From: Anthoceros angustus
Lineage: Eukaryota > Streptophyta > Anthocerotopsida > Anthocerotales > Anthocerotaceae
Length of the DNA stretch: 64,000 nt
NCBI GenBank assembly: GCA_010909165.1
Contig: MU008217.1
Coordinates: 180,979 to 244,978 of the forward strand
Reading direction: 5' to 3'
Position 1 is the first letter of the stretch; every line of letters begins with the position of its first letter. Under the pieces are notes generated by a model. It did no database searches. It was not told where the DNA came from and saw only the letters and a list, made by a program, of their open reading frames with translations. A program made the position numbers and the translations under genes. Shown here one piece after another: positions 33,301 through 44,461 of this stretch.

Positions 33301-36300
33301 TAGTAGGACTACACACGACGCACCTCATGTAGCATTGTGCACAAAACCAATCTTCTGGAATGTCGCCCGAGGTTATGAACCTTGTCCAAGTGAGTGGGTT
33401 GTCTTCAAGATCCTCATGCTACCGCCATGTGGACTACTCTCCACCGGCTGTTCTCGCCATTTTCTTCTTGCCTCGAGCTCTCCCGCGAACACTTGTTCAT
33501 CCTTGATTAGTTCTATGTGGAACTTCCTTTGGTGTACTTCCCATCTCAAGCGTGAAAGCAAACACATGTCGCGATGCCTCCAACAACTCCTTTAGACGCC
33601 GCTGATTGCTCTTCAACTCGACGCCAACCACTCATGTAGCGTGGCTCGATGGCTTGCACGCCTTCCTCACGCTATTACTCTCCTTGCCTCCAAACTCGCC
33701 TTCTCGAGATGCGAGTGCCGGAATGCCTTTTGCCCACCGAACCGCCGCTTCAACCCCGCCTTCTTCCGTTTCAAGTTGGTGTTTACCCAACAACAACCAG
33801 TCATCATGTTCATGTCAAATGCTTGCCCAAGCAATCGACACTCCTTCCTGGCCACCCTGATCATGCCAAAATCCTCCGGACTTGCTTCTTCACGCTCATG
33901 CATGCCGGCACATTCTCCAACATGTATCCACAAGGCCTTTCTTGCCCTTTCTGGATCAAGCGCAAGATCCTCATCAGTCATAGAACAATGCGTGGATCCT
34001 TCGACCTTGACCCTTGCCTCGCAGAGGATAGTCCTCGACACTCCCAACCGCGATGACAAGGTCCACCGGCTGCCCAAGACAACTCAAATGGGACAACCCT
34101 ATCATGCGAACATCCATCGCGCTCGTAACCCTTCACCGACTCCCACGCCGAGAGGTTAGGTACTCCCCATCAAGTCTCTTACGCTCGGACACAATCCTTG
34201 CTTTTGGATCCGGGTCACAATGCACGATCTTCGCACTTTGATGCCACACTTTAGCACTGCCCAAGCCGATCGATGCCTCCAAAGAGTTCCACGAGCACTA
34301 TGCCGCCTTCCCGAGGTCGCCATGTGATGACCGGTGTTTAGGTCACAAACAGCTCAACCCTAGGCAAGAACTCATGTAGCCTCCGCTCATAGGACAATCG
34401 GGTCCTCTTGCACCATCCTCCACAGCCTTTTGTCATTCAGCCACCAGCTCCGAGTGACTTGAAGAACCTCCTCCGAGGGTGGTTGCAACCCTAGCTTGTT
34501 TTCCTCCTCCTCGCCGAAATCCTCCATCGCCGGGCCATGTTGTTAGACACACGCCAAGAGGTTCAAGCACGATGGCGTGTCCTTCACTACGGCCAAACAC
34601 CGGGTAGACGCTGGCAATGAGGTTCTCATGATCCTTGCCATGTACCGCAGAGGGATGCGGGCAATCCGCTCATCGGTTTTGCTCCAGCCTTTCTCCACTG
34701 GTCGATAGTAGACTGCCTCCCACAAATCCACCATGACTCTGTGTTTGTACAAAGCGTCCGCCCAAAGAAGACATCAAATGTGTCCGCATCAAGACTGGCA
34801 GACAAAGGTGAAGTCTGTTGTTCTTGGTTTGAATGAAACCTTCAGCTTGTACCTTGTCACCCCCAACACATGCTCCGTGGTCCCACGGTCCGATCTTCCA
34901 CTTGGTTTCCTTCAACCTTTCTTGGTGGAGACCCAACGCCTTCACTCTTCTTCCAACGATCACCGGCTCCTGTCAATCAACACCTCCTTGGTGCGAATCC
35001 ATTGATTTCAATGTGCCTCCCGATTGTTGACCAAAGCCACTCCCACTGCGCAAGATTCCGCTTCCATAGATGCTTGGTTCGAGGTCGAATGACATCATTG
35101 CCACCGGTGGCAAATTGTCGACACTTGCTTCGCCTTCAAGGGTTGTCAACATCCGCCGAGTCAAACCCCGACTTCCTTCACGCCAACCCCATGTCTTGTA
35201 GGTCAAACATGGCATCTCCGAAGCTTTTGTGCCATCGCTCCGAATCTGCATGGGTTTCTCCACATCGCCCACTGACTTTGATGTTGCTCCAGCTGTTCGC
35301 TGGCAATGGCTCAAACGACTTTGGCATCTTGGCATAGGTTCGGAAGAGGATCCCCAAGCTTCCTTCCGTCTTCCCACAGAGGTGTCACGCCTCTTCTTCC
35401 TCTCGAGCTATCTTCTCGTAGCCAGGTTTCTTCCCTTGCCCTTGATCCGTCACCGCCATGTATCCAAGCTTGTGCTCATCTTCTCCTCCGATGATGAACC
35501 GCCGCCTCCTTGATCTTCGCCCGCACCAACTTCCAGCTTTGCAAGGCGTGCCACGAGCCGCCCATCGCCTTCTTTGATGCTTCCCGCTTTTGTCCACGGA
35601 CTTCGCCGCCTCCTCCACGCGCCTTTGCTCCGATTTTGTGGATGAGGTTGACGCAGATGCATTGGCCGGGTTGCCGCCGACAACCCGTGAGGCCGCACGG
35701 ATGCTTCTCCCAACATGCCGCTCATTGTGCCTGCATTCTCCACACCTAGGGCATGGCTCCTCACCCTTGACTCTCCGAATGCATGCTCGCACTCATGAGG
35801 GAATGGTCCGCCCCTCGCACCTCACGCAGGGCTCCACTTGGGTGGGCGGCTTGTCTCGCCGAGCTCCTCCACTGACCTCCGCTTGGCCATGTCGCCCACC
35901 ACTCCTACTTGTGCCGAGTAATCACTTGCAACACGAGAGAAAGTGTCCGGCCCCTATCTTGTCACCCATCTCGCATACACTTCCTGAGGGTGTAGTGTTG
36001 CCCTTCGCGGCACCGCTTGTTGCACCTTCATGCGCAGCATATGGCAATGCCTGCAAGTACTTCTCGCAGCCTTCACTCATGATCTTGGTGTCACGCATCA
36101 ACCGGGTCGATTCTTCGATAAGCCATCTTCGCCTCCGACTTCATCTTGAAGTGTGTCACCGAGATCTTCTCATCCGTGCTTGCGTGAAACTCCACGAAGA
36201 TGTCAAACATCTCTTCGATGGGATCGTGCCCACTGGTGCCACCGCCTCGTCAGACCGGTTCCTTGAGCTTGAACGCTACTCATGGTCCTCCATGTGCTGC

Positions 36301-36602
36301 CAACAACCTCGCCTTGTGCTCGCGATAGCACGCCAATGCTTCATCCCCAAGTACTGGCATTTGGATGAAGCCGACGTGTATCCGGCCTTCAATTCCATCT
36401 CCGCACACACCGCACTGCATTTCGGCGAAGTCCTCCAAAAGGTGCCCGCCTGTGAACAACTCCATTCGATCCTTGTCTCCTCCCATCTTGACGACTCCAA
36501 GAGACAAGTCCTCCTCGCCGCTCACCGAGTTGGCAAGACTAACGTGTCTTGTGTGTTGCCACCATGATCCTTCAAAGATTGTTGATTGGTCGCTTCCTCC
36601 GT
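33300..36602 (-). mobile_element. Unclassified degenerate element, minus strand
   Basis: The minus strand shows protein-like blocks with intact codon texture but frequent frame breaks: CGVCGDGIEGRIHVGFIQMP (near 36420), EEMFDIFVEFHASTDEKISV (near 36190), CPRCGECRHNERHV (near 35740), YKHRVMVDLWEAVYYRPVEK (near 34740) and MEDFGEEEENKLG (near 34525). I cannot align these to a named protein. The CxxCxxC segment could be a zinc-binding motif. A PBS-like sequence just to the right and copies of the AT-rich repeat on both sides fit an LTR-type element read on the minus strand, but no reverse transcriptase was recognised. It could equally be a captured host gene. Confidence 0.4.
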
Positions 36603-36626
36603 TCCTTCCCGGGTACCAAAATCGAG
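36603..36626 (-). other. Primer-binding-site-like sequence
   Basis: The minus strand reads TTTTGGTACCCGGGAAGGAA. This resembles the TTTTGGCGCTGCCGGGAA that follows the LTR of the gypsy element at 44,967 and the TTTTGGCGCC-type sites common behind plant gypsy LTRs. Its place at the head of the minus-strand coding-like region supports an LTR element there. Confidence 0.4.
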
Positions 36627-36804
36627 GTGTTCGCACTTCTCTTGGTCGGACTTCAATTCGCCTCGATGGACTTGCTGGTTGGTAGCCCGTCCGATCGAGT
36701 GTGTCCAGCATGCACTCCAGGCGGTTAGTGGCTAGATCAAACCCTTAATCAAGGTTAACACACGCTATCTTAGATCGTGATTAGTGAAACCTCTAAGTAT
36801 CTAT

Positions 36805-36945
36805 GCATGTTAAATTGCATACAATACTGCAGGCACTTAGTCAAAAACGTGAGCGGAGTTGATAGCAAAGGCATAAGAACTCCAAAGTTAAGCACCGTGG
36901 GTGGATCAAGATTGGGGTGCCAACCAGGAGAAAGTGAAATCAAAT
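36805..36945 (+). repeat. Diverged 5S rRNA-like sequence
   Basis: TGCATACAATACTGCAGGCA (36815 on) resembles the 5S start TGCGATCATACCAGCAC. After about 20 extra bases comes CATAAGAACTCCAAAGTTAAGC, close to CATCAGAACTCCGCAGTTAAGC of plant 5S rRNA (quoted here in parts of one 22-base site), and then GGATCAAGATTGGGGTGCC followed by CCAGGAGAAAGT, like GGATGGGTGACC and CCTGGGAAGT. About six bases of the middle are missing and it is unlikely to be a functional 5S gene. It may be a Cassandra-type TRIM fragment or an old relative of the SINE-like family, with which it shares GGATC and AGATGGGGTGCC-like segments. Confidence 0.5.
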
Positions 36946-37029
36946 GGATTGACATACCCATGTCTATCCGCTTCTCCTTATCCCTTGAATCTGGGCCCAA
37001 GAGTAAAATTTGTTTCTCCCTTGGTTGGT

Positions 37030-37300
37030 TGGCCTTAAAGGCCACCCCCCTGGAGGCCTCATTCCTCCTCAGCCTCCTTGGCCGGGCCTTCTCCTCCTCC
37101 TTGGCCTTGACTTGGGCCTCCTCTCCTGGCCTTGACTGGGCTTCGCCTCCTGGCCTTGACTGGGCTTCTTCGCCTCCTCCTTGGCCTTGACTGGGCTTCT
37201 CGCCTCCCTCGGCCTTGGGCTTCTCTTCTCCTCCTGGCCTTGACCTCCTCTTCGCCTCCCTGGCCTACGCTTGCTTAAAGAGCCAGCCGCCGAGCTCGCC
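37030..37300. repeat. Degenerate GGCCTTGACTGGGCTTC tandem repeat
   Basis: Loosely repeated units of GGCCTTGACTGGGCTTCGCC fill 37075-37260. The same type of array returns at 39185-39300, marking the start of the second duplication unit. C/T-rich strand bias makes long frames that are not genes. Confidence 0.75.
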
Positions 37301-37972
37301 TAGCCTAGCATCGCCCAAGACGCCCAGCACGCCCAGACGCCCAGCATCAGCACTAGCTTAGCATCACCCAGCATCGCCAAGCCGCCTAGCATCACTAGCA
37401 TCACAGCCCAGTACGCCCATCTAGCACACACGAGATCATAGCTTGAACAGGAGAGTAGCTCGACGCCGTGGGCACAAACACACCTCCCCACGAACAACAC
37501 GCAAATTCCTCACATCGCCTCCTGAGTCATAGCTTTGGCCTCCTCACAACGCCTCAGACAGATATCTACAAGATCCGAGCTTGTCCTCAATGGAAGGGTC
37601 TATATATACTAGACTGCATCGATATTCCTAAGATATCCTATTGGCATCAAGATATGCCGTAAATATCCTAAGAATACACTATAATATGCAATATGCCAAA
37701 GCATATTACTTGAGCTTATCCACTTAGCTATTGTATCCTAAGAATACACTATAATATGCAAGGAATATGCCAAAGCATATTACTTGAGCTTATCCACTTA
37801 GCTATTGCTAACCATGTTTAATTAACACTAATCAATGCTTAATTAACATAAGCACTTTAGATTAATTAATACCTAATTACTTACTTAAAGATAAGTAATT
37901 AGATTAATTAATGCTAATCAAACACTAAACCCAAGTGCGTAGATTAGTATCACTGCATTTAACATTCTCATC

Positions 37973-38182
37973 ATGCCTTTTTTCCTATACTTAAAAAATT
38001 CTAAATTATCACAGGAAAAAAAGAGAAAAATAGAAGAGTCTCAAGACAATGCTCCAACTTATGGCCCTTCAAAGGAGTTCACTGAATTTGGCAAATGGAT
38101 GAATAACTTCCAATATCCGCCAATATTCCAAGATCCAGAAACTGGAGACAGCACTCTATGTGGCCACGGTGTCAGCATTTAG
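37973..38182 (+). CDS. Short hypothetical ORF, duplicated copy 1
   Basis: A 69-codon frame beginning MPFFLYLKNSKLSQEKKRK and containing EFTEFGKWMNNFQYPP and DPETGDSTLC. It is AT-rich and unlike its GC-rich neighbours. The coding part is identical to the copy at 40053 up to codon 64 or so, after which both diverge. I do not recognise the protein. The mixed aromatic, charged and Gly/Pro content looks protein-like, so it may be an exon captured by a transposon. No evidence of expression. Confidence 0.35.
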   Translation: MPFFLYLKNSKLSQEKKRKIEESQDNAPTYGPSKEFTEFGKWMNNFQYPPIFQDPETGDSTLCGHGVSI

Positions 38183-38399
38183 GAGCAGATGTGAAAGTGA
38201 TGAGACAAGATCGCAAAACGCCAGCGTAGCAAACACCAAACCTTTATACTATAGGCACCGCCTAACGATCGATCACCAAGAATCGACTTTAAAAAGGAAA
38301 CAAAATGGCTGTGGTAATACCTTGAGGGTTGTTTGTTCAAGGGCTTCATGTACCGGACCTTGAGGGGCTCTCTTGGCCAAAACTTGCATACAAAAAAAC

Positions 38400-38810
38400 A
38401 GATAAGAATAGATGCAGTTCTCACTAGCAAAGAAATCAAACAGCAGCGATGGTAGTGGCCTATCCTCGAAAAAATGGCTGGAAGCAAGAGCCCACGAGAC
38501 AGCTGGATGTGGGCGAAGAGGGCTTTACCGAACGTAGATAACAATGTGAACCGCCACGAGGAAATAATTGTGCTTGACGTCGTACCTACGAAGGACGCCA
38601 AGAGCGAGACTTCTTGTCATCGTGGTGGCGGATTTAGAGCTCAAATGAAGCCACCGAGCCCGGCAGCAAAAGATGTGATCATATGGTTACCAGTAGAACA
38701 AAGATCAGAAAGCATCAAGTTGCAATTTCTTGTACCCAAAAGGATCGGAACCAAGATGCTCAAGGAAGCGACCGAAGCGAAGTCCATCGTACACCTGTGA
38801 ACGTGGTGGT
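38400..38810 (+). pseudogene. Coding-like block just upstream of the LTR edge, unit 1
   Basis: The frame contains DVIIWLPVEQRSESIKLQFL and then VPKRIGTKMLKEATEAK. The second part resembles the LYVPKxLRxKVLKEAHD segment at the start of plant gypsy integrases. The first part I cannot place. The same block recurs at about 40511-40915. Frames are interrupted, so if it is pol it is a fragment. Confidence 0.35.
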
Positions 38811-38812
38811 GG

Positions 38813-39190
38813 TGTGGACTACTGACTTCCCTTGGGGTTAAGAAAAGTAGGGTTTTGTTTTTTCGTAGGAGCGAGGACAAAATAAGGCGAAAAGGAGGAA
38901 TAAGCATGGATAGCACTCGACCGCACCGGAGTATACTCCGACCGAGTGGGCAACGACCTGACCTACTATGGCGGTGCACCGACCACGCGGGTAACGGATA
39001 AGTCCGGACCCACCCAGTCCAAGCAGGATAAGTACGCCAGGAAAGTAACTTAGAAGTTGAGCCGTGAGGACGACCAGGCGGCGCCACGTGGACGGCCCGA
39101 GTGGAGGTCGGCATGCACCGCCAGACAGACCTGCCAGGGCCGCAGGCAGTATTCACGCCGGACGCGCGCCAGAAGGCCGAGGCACTCCTT
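38813..39190 (+). repeat. Truncated 5' end of the gypsy LTR (copy A)
   Basis: Begins TGTGGACTACTGACTTCC and shares GTAGGGTTTTGTTTTTT, GAATAAGCATGGATAGCACT and GTAACGGATAAGTCCG with the other LTR copies. It is cut after about 380 bases where the second duplication unit starts. Confidence 0.8.
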
Positions 39191-40052
39191 GGGCCTTGAC
39201 TTGGGCTTCGCCTCCTTGGCTTGACTTGGGCTCTTCGCCTCCTCCTTGGCCTTGACTTGGGCTCTTCGCCTCCCTCCTGGCCTGACTTGGCTTCTGCTTA
39301 AAGAGCTAGCGCCGCCGCCCAGCTCCCCGCCTAGCATCGCCAGCACGCCAGCACGCACGCTAGCACGCCCAGCATCGCCAGCATCGCCAGGTAGCTTTAG
39401 CATCACCTAGCACGCTTAGCCACTCTAAAGTTGCCTAGCATCGCCTTAACATCACACTCAAGCCTAGCCGCCTATCCAGTGTACACACATGAGATCATAG
39501 CTTGTAACAGAGGGAGTAGCTCGCACGTGGGCACAAACACACTCTCCCCACGAGAACAACACGCAAATTCCTCACACATCGCCTTCCTGAGTCATAGCTT
39601 TGGCCTCCTCACAACGCCTGTGCAGACATCTAGAGGACAAGCTATGATCTCGAGCTTGTCCTCAATGGAAGGGTCTATATATACTAGACTTCGGCATCGG
39701 CATATTCCTAAGATATCCTATTGGCATCAAAGATACGTAAATATCCTAAGAATACACTATATATTATGCAAGGAATATGCCAAAGCATATTACTTGAGCT
39801 TATCCACTTAGCTATTCTAAGAATACACTATAATATGCAAGGAATATGCCAAAGCATATTACTTGAGCTTATCCACTTAGCTATTGCTAACCATGTTTAA
39901 TTATCACTAATCAATGCTTAATTAACATAAGCATATTAGATTAATTAACACTAATTACTTACTTAAACATGAGTAATTAGACTAATTAATGCTAATCAAA
40001 CACTAAACCCAAGTGCAGAGATTAGTATCACACGGCATGACACATTCTCATC

Positions 40053-40268
40053 ATGCCTTTTTTCCTATACTTAAAAAATTCTAAATTATCACAGGAAAAA
40101 AAGAGAAAAATAGAAGAGTCTCAAGACAATGCTCCAACTTATGGCCCTTCAAAGGAGTTCACTGAATTTGGCAAATGGATGAATAACTTCCAATATCCGC
40201 CAATATTCCAAGATCCAGAAACTGGAGACAGCACTCTATGTGGCCACGATAAATCCGTGTCGCACTGA
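40053..40268 (+). CDS. Short hypothetical ORF, duplicated copy 2
   Basis: A 71-codon frame identical to copy 1 (37973) through the LCGH segment, then with a different end (DKSVSH). The shared 206-base block has no substitution or indel, whereas sequence on either side differs by many small indels. Function unknown. Confidence 0.35.
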   Translation: MPFFLYLKNSKLSQEKKRKIEESQDNAPTYGPSKEFTEFGKWMNNFQYPPIFQDPETGDSTLCGHDKSVSH

Positions 40269-41947
40269 GCAGATGGAATGAAGTGATGAGACAAGATCGC
40301 AAAACGGCTGTAGCAAACACCAGCAAACCTTTATACTAGAAAGCACCGCCACTAACGATCGATCACCAAGAACCGACTTTAAAAAGGAAATCCACAGGTA
40401 AGAAGGTCAGTTTGGCTACCTTGAGGGTTGTTTATGTTCCGAAGGGCTTCAGCCGGACCTTGAGGGGCTCTCTCAGGCACTGGGCCCTAAAACTTCTGCA
40501 AGACAAAAATGTGGATAAGAATAGATGCAGTTCTCACTAGCAAAGAAATCAAACAGCAGCGATGGTAGTGGCCTATCCTCGAAAAAATGGCTGGAAGCAA
40601 GAGCCCACGAGATACCGCTTGGATGTAAGAGGGCTTTACCAACGTAGATAACAATGTGAACCGCCACGAGAAATAATGCTTTGACGACTCACAAGGACGC
40701 CAAGAGCGAGACTTCTTGATCGGGTGGCGGTGATTTAGAGCTCACAAGTCGGATGCCACCGAGCCTGGGCAGCAAAAAAAAGATGTGATCATATGGTTAC
40801 CAGTAGAACAAAGATCAGAAAGCATCAAGTTGCAATTTCTTGTACCCAAAAGGGACTGGAACCAAGATGCTCAAGGAAGCGATCGAAGCGAGTCCATCGA
40901 CACTGTGAACGTGGTGGTGTGGACTACGGACTTTGGGGTTAGAACAAGTAGGGTTTTGTTTTTTAGGAGTAAGGATAAAATAAGGCGAAAAGGAGGAATA
41001 AGCATGGATAGCACTCGGACCGCACTGGAGTATACTCGGACTCGAGTGAGGAACAGACCTACTATGGCAGGCACCGACTACGTAACGGATAAGTCCGGAC
41101 CCACTCCGTGTCCAAACAGGATAAGTACGCCAGGAAAGTAACTTAGAAGTTGAGCCGTGAGGACGACTAGGCGACGCCACGTGGACCCCGAGTGGAGGTC
41201 GGGCATGCAGCCAGACCGCTGGGGCCGCGAGGCAGTATTCACGCCCGCGACGCGCGGGCGCGTAAGCAGCACGCGCGCGTAAGGCCGAGGGGAGGCGAAG
41301 GTCGCATGTGCACTCGCGCACAGTGGAAGAGGCGCGCCCGCCCGCTTACTAAAGGCGCGTCAAGGGGAAGGTCATGCCGCCGCACCGAGACACCTCGCTT
41401 GCGCCCGCAACCCGGCCTCCGCGTATCTCTTTGAGCGCCCAAGGCCCTCGAGCTGAGGTTCGGAGCAGAACGCGCGGAGGGCGATCGTGCCTCCCCAGCC
41501 AAGAACAAGGGAGGAAGGCGATGGCACCCAAAAGCCTGGAAGTTTGGGAGCCATGGAACCTTGTGGAGCGCAACATTGTGACCCGGCGCTATCCGGACTT
41601 TGGGCCCGGCCCAGGAAGCGGAGAATTGGTGAGGAGTGGCATTTGGATGTGTTCCATGGTCCGACGCTCGACCACTCCGTCCGGAGTTTGCCCGAAGATG
41701 CCGGCGGCGGTCAACAAGGAGGTGCGGTCCAAGAACCTCCGGAGGACCCAAGGCGATGGACCTTGAGGTCCCGAGGCGGCCTACAACCGCCCAAAGGAGG
41801 AAGAGGGGAGTGGTGCCGAGCCCCTCAAGGCGGCGGGGAAGATAGGGCCCAAGGCCGAGGCTCGACGCAGGACCACCAACGGGTTGATATCCGACCGCGG
41901 ATCCGAGTAAGGGCGGTAGCCCGGATCATTGTCCATTGGAACCTACT

Positions 41948-41970
41948 CACCAAGGTGGATCACCTTGGTG
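41948..41970. repeat. Perfect palindrome conserved among LTR copies
   Basis: CACCAAGGTG, GAT, CACCTTGGTG: ten-base arms with a three-base centre. It is kept intact at 51345-51367 in LTR C and with nine-base arms at 52931-52951 in LTR D, although the surrounding sequence has many indels. Confidence 0.9.
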
Positions 41971-43497
41971 ATAATCTATATTCCCGCATGCGCCTGGGAA
42001 GAGGGCGACCGGGAAGGATTATCTTCGCCCGGTTAGCCAGAGGCTCGCAAGCTGGAGCCGAGAAGCCTCGCCATCTGGGCCCCCATACCCGATCCATGTA
42101 TGGGGCATTTCGAGCTCCTCAAGGAAGGAGAGCTTGAGCGAGCCCGGAAGGACCGAGGCCCGCCGGAAGTGGAGCGGCAAGGGCGCCGAGGGAGGAGGCC
42201 GACAAGCCAAACGACTCGGAGGAGGACGATCGAGGATTCCTGACTCCATACGCGAACGGGACCCCTCACCACCTGTGGAAGTATGGGAAGAAATTCCCCG
42301 CCTCCTCCGGTGCCCCAACCAGACCAGCCAGAAGCCCCCCCAGCCCGCCACCACCACAACCACTGGAGCCCCGCCGACAGGGAGAAGAGCGCAAGACCAG
42401 GACCAACGCAGCACCCGACGGTGCACCTCCCCGCCACGAGTGGCAAGAAGAGGAAGTGAAGGAGGGCGAAAGGACGCGCCTGTGGAGCAGGAGGACACGG
42501 CAGCCTGACCAGCCCCCTGCCTCCGATGAAGGGGCAAAGGGCTTGCTCCCGACTCCTCCTCCTCCGAGCCCTGTGAGAAGGAGAGCCAAAAGGGCCAAGG
42601 AAGGGAAGCCAGACTCGTGACCTAAGGGTCCCGATTAGGTCCGAGAACCCACCGACTTACTCCGGATCGGTATGGAGGTCCTCGGACGTGAGATGCCGCC
42701 CACACGGACTTTGTGGGAGCCTCACTGCGGCCGGAAGAAACACGGGTCCTGCTACCGCCATGGACGGTATGCTGGGGTCTCGGGATGGCCGAGAAGACCT
42801 GGGAGGTAGAAGCCACCCGAGGCGCATGGTACTCCTCCAGAGGCTTGGAGGGGCCCAGAGGCGGAAGGCAAGCTCTCGGCCGATTGAGGAAGGAAACGCC
42901 GAGAGAGGGGAGGTCCGTCCATCCGCAAGGACCGGACAAATTCCTTCACCGAGGAACAACAAGTGAAGCCAAGGAGGCCCAAGCGGCGAGGACCTCGCAG
43001 TGAGAGGGCGAGCGCAGAGGCAAGAGGCCCGGGCGCAAGCGGAGCGGCTGGACCGCGGAGGCGGCCCGACGACCGGAGCCAAGCCGGAGAGGCTGTGAAG
43101 GTGGCCAAGGAGGCGGAGGCCACGGCCGATCGCGATCACTACCATCGGCGTGATCGAACCGGTGGAGGGAGGCTAGAGCCACGGCCAACTAAGGCCGAGC
43201 AGCGGAGCAAGCACGACGAGCCGCAGGACTGGAGGCCACCGGGAGACCCTGTGGCACAGGAGGTAGAAGGGAGGGAGCCGGAGGAGCAAGGACACCTTGG
43301 AGTTACAACCCAAGATGCCGGAGCAGCAGGGTTCTCAACGAGAATCCAAGACTTCGAGAGGAGCCTCGTCAAGATGGAGCAGGAGGGCGGAGCAAGCGCC
43401 GCCAGCCTGTGAAGCTCGCGAGGGAGATGGAGGATCTCCACTGGGAGGTGGAGCAAGAAGGGAGATGGAAGACCGCAAGGAGACTTTGAGCGCCCAA

Positions 43498-43521
43498 ACT
43501 ACCATTGAGAGGAATGGTAGT
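43498..43521. repeat. Second perfect palindrome in the LTR
   Basis: ACTACCATT, GAGAGG, AATGGTAGT: nine-base arms and a six-base loop. The identical hairpin occurs at 57447-57470 in LTR-derived block E. Confidence 0.9.
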
Positions 43522-44437
43522 CTGACTGTCGCGAACGCGAGGAGAGCGGCCCACCTGCATGACGAGGCGACGCGATGGAACAGGAGTGACGCCGAGATGG
43601 AGAAGGCTGGGCGGGAGCCCGCAGCCGCTGCGCGAGAGGAGATGGCGGAGTTCACCGGACAGAGGGGAGCGAGGAGCAAGAAGTGCCGGTCCATGAGGAG
43701 GCGGAAGGGAACGCGCTATGGCGCCGCGCGGAGCTGGCGGAGGGAGTGGAGCAGGGTGACCCGGCGGGGTGGGAGGAGGGGGCAGGGCCCAATCAAACTG
43801 GGCAGGGAGGTGGCAAAGGGCAAAGGGATTCGGACTTTGCCTACCACGCCGAGCCCCGAGGAGCCTCCCACCGCTGACGACTGGAAGGCCTGGGAGAAGA
43901 AGGGCATGGGACAAAGAGGGACGGGGCCTGGAGATGACGGAGGGAGAAGAGCAAGAGGAGCGGACGCAGGACTAAAGTTCACCACCCCGCCGGAGAGGAG
44001 GAGGGCCCCGGGGTGCGAGGAGCCAACCCGACCCAAGACAAGGCCTGGGGAGGAGGACCCAGCAAGACGAGGTCCACAGAAAGGGGTCCGAGTTGGGACC
44101 GGACCCGAGTCAAGAGGTCCAACCCCAGAGAGACCCAGACCGACTCGGGAAATAAGACTGACCGGAGTTCGGGAGAGACTGACCCCCGAGGTCCTGACCC
44201 GCAAGAGGAGCCCCTCTCGACTTACGCTAGGGAGAGAGAAGGGGCCCCACCGGGAGGGGAGGGGGAGGCTGGGAGGATGACGTTGTGGTAACGGGCGGTC
44301 CGACCGCCAGCCCAACCCGGCTGTGATTCCGGAGAGGAGGGTCCCGCCGATCATCCGATTGCCACGCAATGCCGTGAGGAGATAGTGGTATACCGAAATC
44401 AAATGTAATAGGGGTAATAAAGACGACCGGGCGTAGT

Positions 44438-44461
44438 ATAAGAGGGGGGGCCGCAATAAAT
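44438..44461 (+). promoter_or_regulatory. LTR TATA box and polyadenylation signal
   Basis: TATAAGAGGGG at 44438 is followed by AATAAATCATC at 44456. The same pair occurs at 55812 and 55834 in LTR D, and the TATA box at 58707 in block E (there the second signal is GATAAA). Conservation among copies fits the transcription start and 3' processing region of the element. Confidence 0.75.

Larger units (their letters stand above)
37100..41290 (+). repeat. Tandem duplication, unit about 2.08 kb
   Basis: Unit 1 runs from about 37100 to 39190 and unit 2 from about 39190 to 41290. Each has, in order, the GGCCTTGACT array, a CCTAGCATCGCC-rich part, the AT-rich repeat with its internal duplication of about 70 bases, a 206-base block identical in both (37962-38167 and 40043-40248), a second coding-like block, and the start of the gypsy LTR (38813 and 40918). 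Offsets between landmarks range from 2,022 to 2,105 bases because of small indels. Unit 2 then continues into the full LTR, so the duplication includes an LTR edge. Confidence 0.85.

Noticed and set aside
42130-44280. Several 100-330 codon open frames within the gypsy LTR taken as host genes
   Set aside because: They lie within a repeated LTR, occur in both strands and all frames because of high GC, and are broken differently in each LTR copy. I treat the shared coding texture as a property of the element, not as separate genes.
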